Positions 1 through 6,198 of a stretch of DNA of 11,473 nucleotides are shown here, one piece after another. Both the position numbers and the translations under genes were made by a program. A model generated the notes under the pieces. It saw nothing but the letters and a program-made list of their open reading frames with translations, made no database searches and had not been told where the DNA came from. Numbering within the stretch: position 1 is the stretch's first letter; every line of letters begins with the position of its first letter. Source of the DNA: an uncultured Oscillospiraceae bacterium (lineage in GTDB: Bacteria > Bacillota > Clostridia > Oscillospirales > Acutalibacteraceae); assembly GCA_902489335.1 (NCBI GenBank), contig CABTZO010000032.1, positions 1 through 11,473 on the forward strand. The letters are read 5' to 3'.

Positions 1-260
1 ACTTTTTTTAAGTTTTCTTCAATAACTTTTACCGCTTTTTCATTTTTCTCAATGAAAACTGCATTTTTTGCGCCTCTGCTGAGAGCCTCTATTCCCAATG
101 CACCGCTGCCGGCGTATAAATCAATGACAGATTTTCCGTCTATATCGAATTGAATAGACGAAAAAATTCCCTCTTTAGCTCTCGAAGAAGTCGGTCTGGT
201 TATTTCATCGTCGGGATAATTAAGTTTTGTTCCTCTTGTTTTTCCCGATATTACTCTCAT
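1..260 (-). CDS. rsmD: 16S rRNA (guanine966-N2)-methyltransferase RsmD, partial (C-terminus off the window)
   Basis: RsmD transfers a methyl group from S-adenosylmethionine to G966 (E. coli numbering) of 16S rRNA in the assembling small subunit. Only the first 86 codons are here. The N-terminus MRVISGKTRG and the TRPT stretch (residues 21-24) are typical of the family. Residues 47-56, DLYAGSGALG, form the SAM-binding motif I, followed by IEALSRGA. The catalytic NPPY-type motif would lie beyond the left edge. The ATG at 260-258 has a good ribosome binding site, AAAGGAG, a few bases upstream. The gene lies 88 bases downstream of uvrC on the same strand, and I see no convincing promoter between them. 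Family assignment is firm; whether the gene is intact cannot be judged. Confidence 0.93.
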   Translation of the reverse strand, partial: MRVISGKTRGTKLNYPDDEITRPTSSRAKEGIFSSIQFDIDGKSVIDLYAGSGALGIEALSRGAKNAVFIEKNEKAVKVIEENLKK

Positions 261-324
261 ATTTTCTCCTTTGTAATTTCTGTTATTATCTCATTTTTTT
301 TTGTTATTTTCAATATAATAATAT

Positions 325-346
325 CTATGCTTATCAATAGATAAAT
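325..346 (-). terminator. Weak AT-rich hairpin just after uvrC
   Basis: Directly after the uvrC stop the minus strand reads TATCTAT, 8 bases, ATAGATA, a 7-bp inverted repeat, followed by TTATTATATT. The stem has almost no GC pairs and the T-run is interrupted, so it would be a poor terminator. It may mark the uvrC 3' end or be chance in AT-rich DNA. Confidence 0.25.
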
Positions 347-348
347 AT

Positions 349-1986
349 CTACTTAATCTTATCTCTTTTACTTCTGTGAAATGTTATGGCAAATCGATGA
401 ACCTCTTCCTGTATCATTGAGATAAAGTTAAAGGCAAGAGTTTTATCCTGCAAGGTAATTTTTCTGTTCCCGTCTGTTATCATATCGGTCCTGTGCTTTC
501 TGTCTTTTTTCATGGCAAAAACGGGAATATTTTTTATATTTCTGTCATTTAACGCTTTTATAGCAGCATCTGCCTGAGGTAATCCGCCGTCAATTAAAAT
601 TAAGTCCGGCAAAGTTTCAAAGGCTCTGTCATTTTTATCCTTTTTATTATATTCGCCGAATCGACGATATATTACTTCGTAAACCGAAGCGGTATCATCT
701 CCCGGTGTTGCTGTTTTTATATTGAATTTACGATAATTACTCTTTTTCGGTTTACCGTTTTCATATACAACCATAACACCGACAGGATCTTGCGTTGCAG
801 TATGAGACATATCGTAAGCTTCAATATATTGAGGAGGATTTTCAAGTCCCAAAGCAATTTTCAGCTCGCCCGCCATATTTGAATATCTGTCTTTTTTCAT
901 GTATGCAAGAAGTTTTTGTCTTGCATTTTTCTTTGCCATCAAGACAAGTTTTCTCTGATCACCGATTTTCGGAACATGTATTTTAACTTTTCTCTCTCCC
1001 TTAAAGCTTAAAAACTTTTCTATAAGTTCCATATCATTTAACTCAAACTCGACATATACAGTCGGAGGAATGTTTTCACGATCAAAATAAAATTGCTTTA
1101 TAAATTGTTCGGTCATTGTTCGGTCATCATCATATATTTCAGTTACATAAGAATATGTGTCAAAGATTACACCATATTCAAAGCTCATAACGTAAAAACT
1201 GATTTTGTCCTGCATCTTAGCGGTTGCAATAACATCCTTAAATTCATCTTTCGATACAACTTTTTGCGAAGAACTCATTGATTTTATTGCATTTATATTA
1301 TCTCTTAGTTTAGCGGCCGCTTCAAAATTCAGATTATCGGACTCTTTTTGCATTTTTTCTTCAAGTTCATTCAGGACTTCCTTATTTTTACCCAAAAGCA
1401 ATTTTTTCGCAGCTTCAATATCATTTAGGTATTCTTCATGCGTTATATATCCGCAACAAGGCGCCTTGCAAAGACCTATGAAATAATCGAGGCATGGTCT
1501 TTTTAACTTTCTTGTAAAATTCTTTCCGCAAGACGGCAATTTAAAAATTTTCTTTGCTTGCGCAACAGATTTTTTTACTTGATAAGAACTTATATAAGGC
1601 CCGATATATGTTGAATTTTCTTTTTCTTTTCTGTATGAGAAATTGAGATGAGGCCATTTGTCGTTCGTTATTTCAACATAGGAATATCCTCTGTCGTCCT
1701 TCAGTAGAATATTGTATTTCGGAGAATGAAGTTTAATAAGATGGCATTCTAAAATAAGGGCTTCAAATTCGCTGTCTGCAAGTATAAGCTCAAAGTCATC
1801 AATTTGTTCGACCATTTTTCTGACTTTAACACTATGCGACTTGTCATTTTGGAAATAACTCGAAACTCTGTTATTCAAATTCTTTGCCTTGCCGACATAA
1901 ATAATTTTGCCGCTCTTATCTTTCATAAGATAACAGCCCGGATCTTTTGGCAAATTTTCAATTTTTTCTTTTAGACGATCATTCAT
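349..1986 (-). CDS. uvrC: UvrABC excinuclease subunit C, lacking the usual C-terminal helix-hairpin-helix domain
   Basis: UvrC makes both incisions around bulky DNA lesions in nucleotide excision repair, after UvrA and UvrB load. Counting from the ATG at 1986 (545 aa): the GIY-YIG nuclease domain spans about 10-95. Cys153, Cys165, Cys173 and Cys177 have the C-x11-C-x7-C-x3-C spacing reported to bind an iron-sulfur cluster in E. coli UvrC. A UvrB-binding UVR motif is at about 204-239. The RNase H-like domain carries Asp392 (AYDMSH), Asp430/431 (PGDD), Asp466 (LIDGG) and His530 (EVHRFA). The protein ends 15 residues after His530, so the tandem helix-hairpin-helix domain of about 50-60 residues seen in most UvrCs is absent, and no frame downstream encodes it. 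An upstream in-frame ATG (1995) and GTG (2010) exist; 1986 best fits family starts. No Shine-Dalgarno is visible. Confidence 0.95.
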   Translation of the reverse strand: MNDRLKEKIENLPKDPGCYLMKDKSGKIIYVGKAKNLNNRVSSYFQNDKSHSVKVRKMVEQIDDFELILADSEFEALILECHLIKLHSPKYNILLKDDRGYSYVEITNDKWPHLNFSYRKEKENSTYIGPYISSYQVKKSVAQAKKIFKLPSCGKNFTRKLKRPCLDYFIGLCKAPCCGYITHEEYLNDIEAAKKLLLGKNKEVLNELEEKMQKESDNLNFEAAAKLRDNINAIKSMSSSQKVVSKDEFKDVIATAKMQDKISFYVMSFEYGVIFDTYSYVTEIYDDDRTMTEQFIKQFYFDRENIPPTVYVEFELNDMELIEKFLSFKGERKVKIHVPKIGDQRKLVLMAKKNARQKLLAYMKKDRYSNMAGELKIALGLENPPQYIEAYDMSHTATQDPVGVMVVYENGKPKKSNYRKFNIKTATPGDDTASVYEVIYRRFGEYNKKDKNDRAFETLPDLILIDGGLPQADAAIKALNDRNIKNIPVFAMKKDRKHRTDMITDGNRKITLQDKTLAFNFISMIQEEVHRFAITFHRSKRDKIK

Positions 1987-1993
1987 ATTTTTC

Positions 1994-2002
1994 ATTATAA
2001 CA
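1994..2002 (-). promoter_or_regulatory. Candidate extended -10 promoter for uvrC, possibly giving a leaderless mRNA
   Basis: The minus strand reads TGTTATAAT, an extended -10 element (TG, one base, TATAAT), directly after the T-run of the ptsH terminator. The -35 position (CTCCGA) is poor, which is common with extended -10 promoters. A start about 7 bases downstream would fall at about 1988-1986, essentially on the uvrC ATG at 1986. There is no ribosome binding site before that ATG, which fits a leaderless or nearly leaderless transcript. The same 9-mer occurs before the plus-strand gene at 10992. Confidence 0.45.
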
Positions 2003-2040
2003 AAAAACACACCGATTCGGAGAAACCCAAATCGATGTGT
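2002..2040 (-). terminator. Rho-independent terminator of ptsH
   Basis: On the minus strand an 11-bp stem (ACACATCGATT with AATCGGTGTGT, one G-T wobble) continues inward through TGGG/TCCG with two more wobbles to a TTTC loop, giving about 15 pairs. It is followed at once by a run of six T (2007-2002). It begins 11 bases after the ptsH stop codon, the classic position and form of an intrinsic terminator. Confidence 0.9.
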
Positions 2041-2051
2041 AAAATTTATTT

Positions 2052-2315
2052 TTATTCTGCAAAACCCGATTCAACTAATTTAACGAGTTCTTCGACAGCC
2101 TCTTCTTCATCAGGTCCGCCTGCCATGATTCTGATTTGGGTGCCACCCATGATACCTAATGAAAGCACTCCCAAAAGACTCTTTGCATTAACTCTTCTTT
2201 CATCTTTTTCAACCCAAATGGAAGATTTGAATTCATTTGCCTTTTGAATAAAGAAAGTCGCGGGACGCGCATGTAAACCCACCTGATTTTGAACTTTTAC
2301 ATCCTTAACATACAT
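2052..2315 (-). CDS. ptsH: Phosphocarrier protein HPr
   Basis: HPr is the small cytoplasmic phosphocarrier of the phosphotransferase system. It receives phosphate from enzyme I on His15 and passes it to the sugar-specific EIIA proteins. In Firmicutes, HPr kinase also phosphorylates Ser46, making HPr a CcpA co-repressor in carbon catabolite repression. Both sites are present here: His15 in GLHARPA (residues 13-19) and Ser46 in NAKSLLGVLSLG (43-54). The length of 87 aa is normal. I chose the ATG at 2315 because GGAG lies 8 bases upstream and the family starts here; the open frame extends to a TTG at 2381 but has no support. The gene has its own promoter and terminator, so it is a single-gene unit and not part of a ptsHI operon. 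His15 argues against the Crh paralogue. Confidence 0.97.
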   Translation of the reverse strand: MYVKDVKVQNQVGLHARPATFFIQKANEFKSSIWVEKDERRVNAKSLLGVLSLGIMGGTQIRIMAGGPDEEEAVEELVKLVESGFAE

Positions 2316-2392
2316 AATATATTCTCCGTTCAATTCCTTGATTTTCTTTGTATATCTACATATTGAGATTATCTTTCCCAAAGATTTTCTAT

Positions 2393-2421
2393 ATTATAGA
2401 CACAAAGAACACTTCGGTCAA
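2393..2421 (-). promoter_or_regulatory. Sigma-A-type promoter of ptsH
   Basis: On the minus strand TTGACC (2421-2416) and TATAAT (2398-2393) are separated by exactly 17 bases. Transcription would start near 2386, leaving an untranslated leader of about 70 bases before the ptsH ATG. I see no obvious cre-like site or riboswitch in the leader. Confidence 0.9.
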
Positions 2422-2541
2422 TAGTAAAAACTCACCAAAATAAAAATAGGAGTCGATTTTAGTCTAAGGGAACAAAGCTCCGACCTGTTTGCCTTGATTA
2501 TTTGTTGATTTTGACAACCATCGTTAATATTTAGTCCTTTG
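2422..2541. other. trmD-ptsH intergenic region, no clear terminator
   Basis: These 120 bases follow the trmD stop. rplS, the usual next gene in many Firmicutes, is not here. I looked for a GC-rich stem with a T-run and found only short weak repeats (for example GTTG/CAAC around 2505-2519), so reading from trmD may continue into ptsH or end by another mechanism. Confidence 0.5.
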
Positions 2542-3240
2542 TTACTTGTTTTTTTGAACATATTTATCGTATAAATCGGGTCTTCTTGATTTTGTTCTCT
2601 CCAAAGATTTTTCTTTTTTCCACAAGTCAACCTTTTTATGATCGCCCGAAAGCAAAACTTTTGGGACTTCCAAATCTTTCCAAATAGCCGGTTTTGTATA
2701 TTGAGGGTATTCGAGCAAAATATCATAATGACTTTCATTGATGTAAGACTCATCGGAACTTAAAACCCCCGGTAATAGCCTTATTACACTGTCGGCGATG
2801 ACACAGGCTGCAATTTCTCCGCCTGTCATTACATAATCACCGACAGAAATTTCCTCATCGCCGATAAAATCAATTATTCTTTGATCAAAACCCTCATATC
2901 TCCCACAAACGAGCATAAGATTTTTCTTTTCACTTAAAATTTTGCACTTTTCCTGATTATACAGATTCCCGCTCGGAGTCAGAAAAATAACATAAGGTTT
3001 TTCATCAAAATCCTTTGTAATACTCTCATACGCGTTATAAATCGGGTCCGCACTTAAAATCATACCACTTCCGCCACTGTAAGGCGTGTCATCAACTTTA
3101 CCGTGTTTATCACTTGTATAGTCACGAATATCGTGATAATAGATTTCAAAAAGATTATTTTTAAGCGCCCGTTCAAAAATAGAAAACTCTAAAAAATTTT
3201 GGATTTTTTCCGGAAAAACCGAAAGAATATCAATCCTCAT
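2542..3240 (-). CDS. trmD: tRNA (guanine37-N1)-methyltransferase TrmD
   Basis: TrmD methylates N1 of G37, next to the anticodon of several tRNAs, using S-adenosylmethionine, and so prevents +1 frameshifting. The product from the ATG at 3240 is 232 aa, near the family norm. Trefoil-knot SAM-binding parts are visible: LTPSG (87-91), CGRYEGFDQR (112-121) and SVGDYVMTGGE (132-142). Arg154 in RLLPGVL matches the conserved arginine. The position of the catalytic Asp169 of H. influenzae TrmD is Glu here (E169, before the LLEYPQYTKP stretch), a conservative change. The C-terminus, with LLSGDH and RRPDL, is normal. The start overlaps the rimM stop by 11 bases (ATGAGGATTGA), with AAGGGA upstream. The frame could extend to a TTG at 3246, which is less likely. 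It is the last gene of the ylxM-ffh operon. Confidence 0.97.
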   Translation of the reverse strand: MRIDILSVFPEKIQNFLEFSIFERALKNNLFEIYYHDIRDYTSDKHGKVDDTPYSGGSGMILSADPIYNAYESITKDFDEKPYVIFLTPSGNLYNQEKCKILSEKKNLMLVCGRYEGFDQRIIDFIGDEEISVGDYVMTGGEIAACVIADSVIRLLPGVLSSDESYINESHYDILLEYPQYTKPAIWKDLEVPKVLLSGDHKKVDLWKKEKSLERTKSRRPDLYDKYVQKNK

Positions 3241-3745
3241 CTTCAAATATTCCCTTCATTGGTTTGATTTTTACAACACCGGAGTCCGTATCAACAGATT
3301 TTATCACTTCTTTTATTGCCGGAAGAAAGAATTCTCTGTCGCCTTTTCTTATCTGCCAAACATCGTTTGCGGGAAGGATCATGACATCGGAAATCTTCCC
3401 GTAAACTTCCCCTGTTTCACAGTCTGTAACCTGAAGTCCCTTAAGTTCACAAATATAGAATCTGCCATCCTCAAGCTTGGGAGCATCTTCGCGTTTAACA
3501 TATATCTGCTTATTTATAAGACTCTTTGCAATTTCAACTGTATCAACATTTACAAGCTTCAGCAAAAAAATGTTTTTGTGCTGTCTTGAGTAATCAACAA
3601 TATAATTTGTATGATTTTCACCCAAATAAACACTCTTAAAATGCGAAAAAAAATCAAAGTCGTCACAGAGCGGATAAACTTTAAGCTCTCCTTTTATTCC
3701 ATGAGTCGATACGATTTTTCCTATATTCAGATATTTAACTTTCAT
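3230..3745 (-). CDS. rimM: Ribosome maturation factor RimM
   Basis: RimM binds S19 in the 30S head and helps process and assemble the small subunit. The 171-aa product has the N-terminal RimM domain (LNIGKIVSTHGIKGELKV from residue 6) and a C-terminal PRC barrel from about residue 94, with ANDVW (126-130) and the LPAIKEVIKSVD stretch (141-152). The ATG at 3745 gives the standard family N-terminus, yet no Shine-Dalgarno precedes it: the upstream bases are CTCAACTTTTTATT, after a strong hairpin. An in-frame TTG at 3766 lies inside that hairpin and has an AGGCGG-like sequence about 8 bases before it; it would add MPPQLFI. I prefer the ATG on homology, but the start is less certain than for its neighbours. 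It overlaps trmD and sits in the conserved rpsP-rimM-trmD order. Confidence 0.95.
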   Translation of the reverse strand: MKVKYLNIGKIVSTHGIKGELKVYPLCDDFDFFSHFKSVYLGENHTNYIVDYSRQHKNIFLLKLVNVDTVEIAKSLINKQIYVKREDAPKLEDGRFYICELKGLQVTDCETGEVYGKISDVMILPANDVWQIRKGDREFFLPAIKEVIKSVDTDSGVVKIKPMKGIFEDED

Positions 3746-3757
3746 AATAAAAAGTTG

Positions 3758-3779
3758 AGGCGGCAATTTCTCGCCGCCT
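3758..3779 (-). terminator. GAAA-loop hairpin between khpA and rimM (attenuator or terminator-like)
   Basis: The minus strand reads AGGCGGCGA, GAAA, TTGCCGCCT: nine pairs (one G-T wobble) closed by a GNRA tetraloop. Then CAAC and a run of five T lead to the rimM ATG. It is by far the most GC-rich structure in this area. The T-run starts 4 bases after the stem, so termination may be partial. It could reduce rimM-trmD expression relative to rpsP and khpA, or stabilise processed RNA ends. Confidence 0.6.
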
Positions 3780-3791
3780 TAAGCATTAGCT

Positions 3792-4025
3792 TTAGTCTAT
3801 TTCAACTGCAACTCTTTGGTCTTGGCGATTTGCTGTTGCACGCATGATTGTGCGAATAGCTTTTGCCACTCTTCCCTGTTTCCCGATTACACGACCCATA
3901 TCTTCTTCTGCAACATGAAGATGATAAACTACAATGCCACTCTCATTCGGTTCGTCAACTTCCACGCTGATTTGATCCGGGTTGTTAACGAGGCCTTTTG
4001 TAATCTCAATTAAAAGCTCTTTCAT
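3792..4025 (-). CDS. khpA: KH-domain RNA-binding protein KhpA (YlqC family)
   Basis: KhpA is a small cytoplasmic RNA-binding protein. In streptococci it pairs with KhpB (EloR/Jag) and affects cell elongation and division through RNA. The 77-aa product is essentially one KH domain: residues 44-52, GRVIGKQGR, hold the GxxG loop (GKQG) that grips RNA, followed by an AKAIRTIMRA helix. The ATG at 4025 follows TAGGAGGATTTT; the Shine-Dalgarno overlaps the rpsP stop codon, so translation is probably coupled. The gap to rpsP is 9 bases. The stop is backed by a second in-frame TAA one codon later. Its place between rpsP and rimM is typical of Firmicutes. No khpB is in this window. Confidence 0.95.
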   Translation of the reverse strand: MKELLIEITKGLVNNPDQISVEVDEPNESGIVVYHLHVAEEDMGRVIGKQGRVAKAIRTIMRATANRQDQRVAVEID

Positions 4026-4034
4026 AAAATCCTC

Positions 4035-4280
4035 CTATTTAATAACTCCTGATTTTTTCAGAAGTGCTTTTACTGTTTCCGTGGGTTTAGCCCCATTTTG
4101 CATCCACTTTTGAGCTTTTTCTTCATCTACTTTAAGCTCAACAGGATCTGAAAGTGGGTTATAGTGCCCTATTTCTTCAATGAATCTACCGTCTAAAGGA
4201 TATCTTGAGTCAGCCACTACAATTCTGTAAAATGGTGCCTTCTTTCCACCCATTCGACGAAGTCTGATTTTTACTGCCAT
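4035..4280 (-). CDS. rpsP: Small ribosomal subunit protein bS16
   Basis: bS16 binds 16S rRNA in the 5' domain early in assembly of the 30S subunit. The 81-aa product has the typical start AVKIRLRRMGGKKAPFYRIV, then VADSRYPLDGRFIEEIGHYNP (residues 22-42), and ends with the usual lysine-rich tail (KALLKKSGVIK). Length is normal. The ATG at 4280 has a strong GGAGGAAT ribosome binding site 6 to 7 bases upstream. The gene is separated from ffh by 49 AT-rich bases in which I see neither a promoter nor a terminator, so it is probably part of the same transcript. Confidence 0.98.
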   Translation of the reverse strand: MAVKIRLRRMGGKKAPFYRIVVADSRYPLDGRFIEEIGHYNPLSDPVELKVDEEKAQKWMQNGAKPTETVKALLKKSGVIK

Positions 4281-4329
4281 TATAATTCCTCCAAAAATTA
4301 AGTTTATATGTTTATTTTAATTAACAACA

Positions 4330-5691
4330 TTAAAATTTACCGTTTTTCAATTTGTTTAAGTCAAATCCGGACATGCCCATTTTCTTAAACCTTCTCTTTG
4401 CGCCTTTTGAACCAAGTTGTTTATACATTTTCTGCATCTGTTTATATTGTTGCAAAACTTTGTTGATTGTTTCAACTTTCTGTCCGCTGCCTTTTGCTAT
4501 TCTCTTTTTCCTCGATGCATTTAATATATCCGGCTTTTCCCTCTCTTGTGGTGTCATAGATAAGATTACCGCTTCTATAGGAACAAATGCGTCGTCATCT
4601 ATATCTAAATCCTTGATTTTTCCTGATATACCGGGAATCATTCCGAGAATGTCTTTAATCGATCCCATTTTCTTTATTTGTTTTATCTGGGAAAGTAAAT
4701 CATCTAATCCGAACCTGTTTTTGCGAAGTTTCTCTTCAAGTTCTTTTGCATGTTTTTCATCGATGGTCATCTCCGCTTTTTCAATAAGTGATAAAACATC
4801 ACCCATTCCAAGAATTCTGGAAGCCATACGATCCGGATAAAACACATCAAGTGCGTCAAGCTTTTCGCCGGTTCCGACAAATTTTATCGGTCTTCCGGTG
4901 GTTGCTCTTGCCGATAATGCGGCACCGCCTCTTGTATCACCGTCAAGCTTTGTGAGGATCAATCCGTCAATACCGAGAGCTTTGTTAAATGCATCTGCCA
5001 CATTTACACTGTCTTGACCGGTCATCGCATCTACAACAAGTAAAATTTCATGCGGTCTTATTTCCGACTTCAAGTTTTTAAGCTCATTCATCAATGTTTC
5101 ATCGATATGAAGTCGTCCTGCGGTATCCAATAAAACAAGATCAAAGCCCTCATCGTTGGCTTTTTTTATTGCATTTTTTGCAATTTCAACCGGCGGTGTA
5201 GTTCCCATCTGAAAAACTTCAACACCCGTCTGCGAGCCCAAAACCTCAAGTTGTTTAATTGCGGCAGGTCTGTATATATCACAAGCGACCATAAGCGGTC
5301 TGTGCCCTTTGCCTTTGAAATACTTTGCAATTTTTGCGGCATGTGTGGTCTTACCTGAGCCCTGCAAACCACAAAGCATTATTACTGTCGGTGGCTTTGA
5401 TGCAAAAACGATTCTTGATTCTCCGCCGCCCATTAGTTCAACGAGTTCTTCATTTACAATTTTTATTACGGCTTGTGCAGGCGTAAGGCTTTCCATTATT
5501 TCGGAACCTATAGCTTTTTCGGTAACTTTGTTTGTAAAATCTTTAGCAATTTTATAACTGACATCCGCTTCTAAAAGAGCAAGCCTAACTTCGCGCATAG
5601 CATCGCGAACATCGGATTCGGTAAGAGAACCTTTACTTTTTAATTTTTTGAAAGCGTTTTCGAGTCTTTCGGATAATCCTTCAAAAGCCAT
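4330..5691 (-). CDS. ffh: Signal recognition particle GTPase Ffh (SRP54)
   Basis: Ffh binds the small SRP RNA and hydrophobic signal sequences on ribosomes and delivers them to FtsY at the membrane. The 453-aa product has all three parts. The N domain is at about 1-95. The GTPase (G) domain has its P-loop at 108-116 (GLQGSGKTT), the insertion region DIYRPAA (138-144), DTAGR (189-193), TKLDGDTRGG (247-256) and GTGEK (273-277). The M domain runs from about 325, with LGMIPG (349-354), the RNA-contact stretch SRKKRIAKGSG (393-403) and a methionine-rich end. Nothing is missing. The ATG at 5691 uses GAGGAA, which lies within the last codons of ylxM; the gap to the ylxM stop is only 4 bases, so the two are likely translationally coupled. 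The SRP RNA gene is not in this window. Confidence 0.98.
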   Translation of the reverse strand: MAFEGLSERLENAFKKLKSKGSLTESDVRDAMREVRLALLEADVSYKIAKDFTNKVTEKAIGSEIMESLTPAQAVIKIVNEELVELMGGGESRIVFASKPPTVIMLCGLQGSGKTTHAAKIAKYFKGKGHRPLMVACDIYRPAAIKQLEVLGSQTGVEVFQMGTTPPVEIAKNAIKKANDEGFDLVLLDTAGRLHIDETLMNELKNLKSEIRPHEILLVVDAMTGQDSVNVADAFNKALGIDGLILTKLDGDTRGGAALSARATTGRPIKFVGTGEKLDALDVFYPDRMASRILGMGDVLSLIEKAEMTIDEKHAKELEEKLRKNRFGLDDLLSQIKQIKKMGSIKDILGMIPGISGKIKDLDIDDDAFVPIEAVILSMTPQEREKPDILNASRKKRIAKGSGQKVETINKVLQQYKQMQKMYKQLGSKGAKRRFKKMGMSGFDLNKLKNGKF

Positions 5692-5695
5692 TTAT

Positions 5696-6061
5696 CTATT
5701 CCTCGTTGAGTGTCTGTATTATGAATTTAATTTTAACTATCGTATCGTTGATTTCTCTTGAAAGTCCATATCTTAAATTATAGTCGTTTATTATATTTGT
5801 GCATTCTAAAATATCGTTTAAGGACTTATTTATTTTGTCAAATTTTTTAACATGACCGAGTTGAACTTCCATATTTGCAAGTTGTCCTTCTGCTCGCTTT
5901 ATAGCGTCACGAACACCTTGCCTTGTAATTCCCTCATTTTGTGCAATTTCAGAGAGAGACAAATCGTCAAAATAATAATGCATCAAAAAACTTCTCTGTT
6001 TTTCAGTCAACATCTTGCCATAAAAATCAAGAAGTTTTGCATATTCAAAATCTTTTGCCAA
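5696..6061 (-). CDS. ylxM: YlxM-family helix-turn-helix protein, SRP accessory
   Basis: YlxM proteins are small helix-turn-helix proteins encoded next to ffh. In streptococci YlxM was reported to bind SRP components and modulate Ffh GTPase activity. The 121-aa product has a sigma-factor-region-4-like helix-turn-helix at about residues 20-60 (LTEKQRSFLMHYYFDDLSLS, then EIAQNEGITRQGVRDAIKRAE), followed by a helical C-terminal half. The start is TTG at 6061: AGGAGGGG lies 8 bases upstream and the next in-frame ATG would cut into the domain. The near-consensus promoter at 6112-6140 makes this the first gene of the ffh-rpsP-khpA-rimM-trmD operon. Direct DNA binding is not established. Confidence 0.93.
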   Translation of the reverse strand: MAKDFEYAKLLDFYGKMLTEKQRSFLMHYYFDDLSLSEIAQNEGITRQGVRDAIKRAEGQLANMEVQLGHVKKFDKINKSLNDILECTNIINDYNLRYGLSREINDTIVKIKFIIQTLNEE

Positions 6062-6083
6062 AATAGTCCCCTCCTAAACATTA

Positions 6084-6104
6084 TGTAAAGAGCTTTGCTT
6101 TACA
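6084..6104. repeat. Inverted repeat TGTAAAG-N7-CTTTACA at the start of the ylxM transcript
   Basis: A perfect 7-bp inverted repeat with a 7-base spacer starts at the predicted transcription start (about 6105) and ends 11 bases before the AGGAGGGG site of ylxM. In RNA it would be a 5'-terminal stem-loop; in DNA it could be an operator. The TGTAAA half-site is shared with the repeat at 6199-6229. Confidence 0.6.
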
Positions 6105-6111
6105 GTGATAG

Positions 6112-6140
6112 ATTATACTTTATTATTTTTATGTAGTCAA
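6112..6140 (-). promoter_or_regulatory. Sigma-A-type promoter of the ylxM-ffh operon
   Basis: On the minus strand TTGACT (6140-6135) and TATAAT (6117-6112) are exactly 17 bases apart, one mismatch from consensus. An A/T-rich stretch lies upstream. Transcription would start near 6105, giving a leader of about 45 bases. Confidence 0.92.
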
Positions 6141-6198
6141 GTAAAAAATGTTATTTTATCAAGGTTTACAGCCATAAATTTTTTTATATCATTCAATA

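Noticed and set aside
150..344. 64-aa plus-strand open frame with a hydrophobic stretch, membrane-protein-like
   Set aside because: It is antisense to the rsmD start and AT-rich spacer; the hydrophobic look comes from T-rich sequence and there is no ribosome binding site.
1987..2010. Longer uvrC start at GTG 2010
   Set aside because: The GTG lies within the ptsH terminator stem and has no ribosome binding site; UvrC proteins normally begin shortly before the GIY-YIG domain, as from 1986.
2316..2381. N-terminally extended HPr from TTG 2381
   Set aside because: It would begin within a few bases of the predicted transcription start; the ATG at 2315 has a good site and places His15 and Ser46 at their standard numbers.
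2418..2753. 111-aa minus-strand open frame overlapping the end of trmD
   Set aside because: It overlaps trmD in a different frame and runs into the intergenic region; no start signal or recognisable motif.
4352..4840. 162-aa plus-strand open frame
   Set aside because: Antisense shadow of the ffh M domain; low-complexity Ser/Phe/Ile content and no supporting signals.
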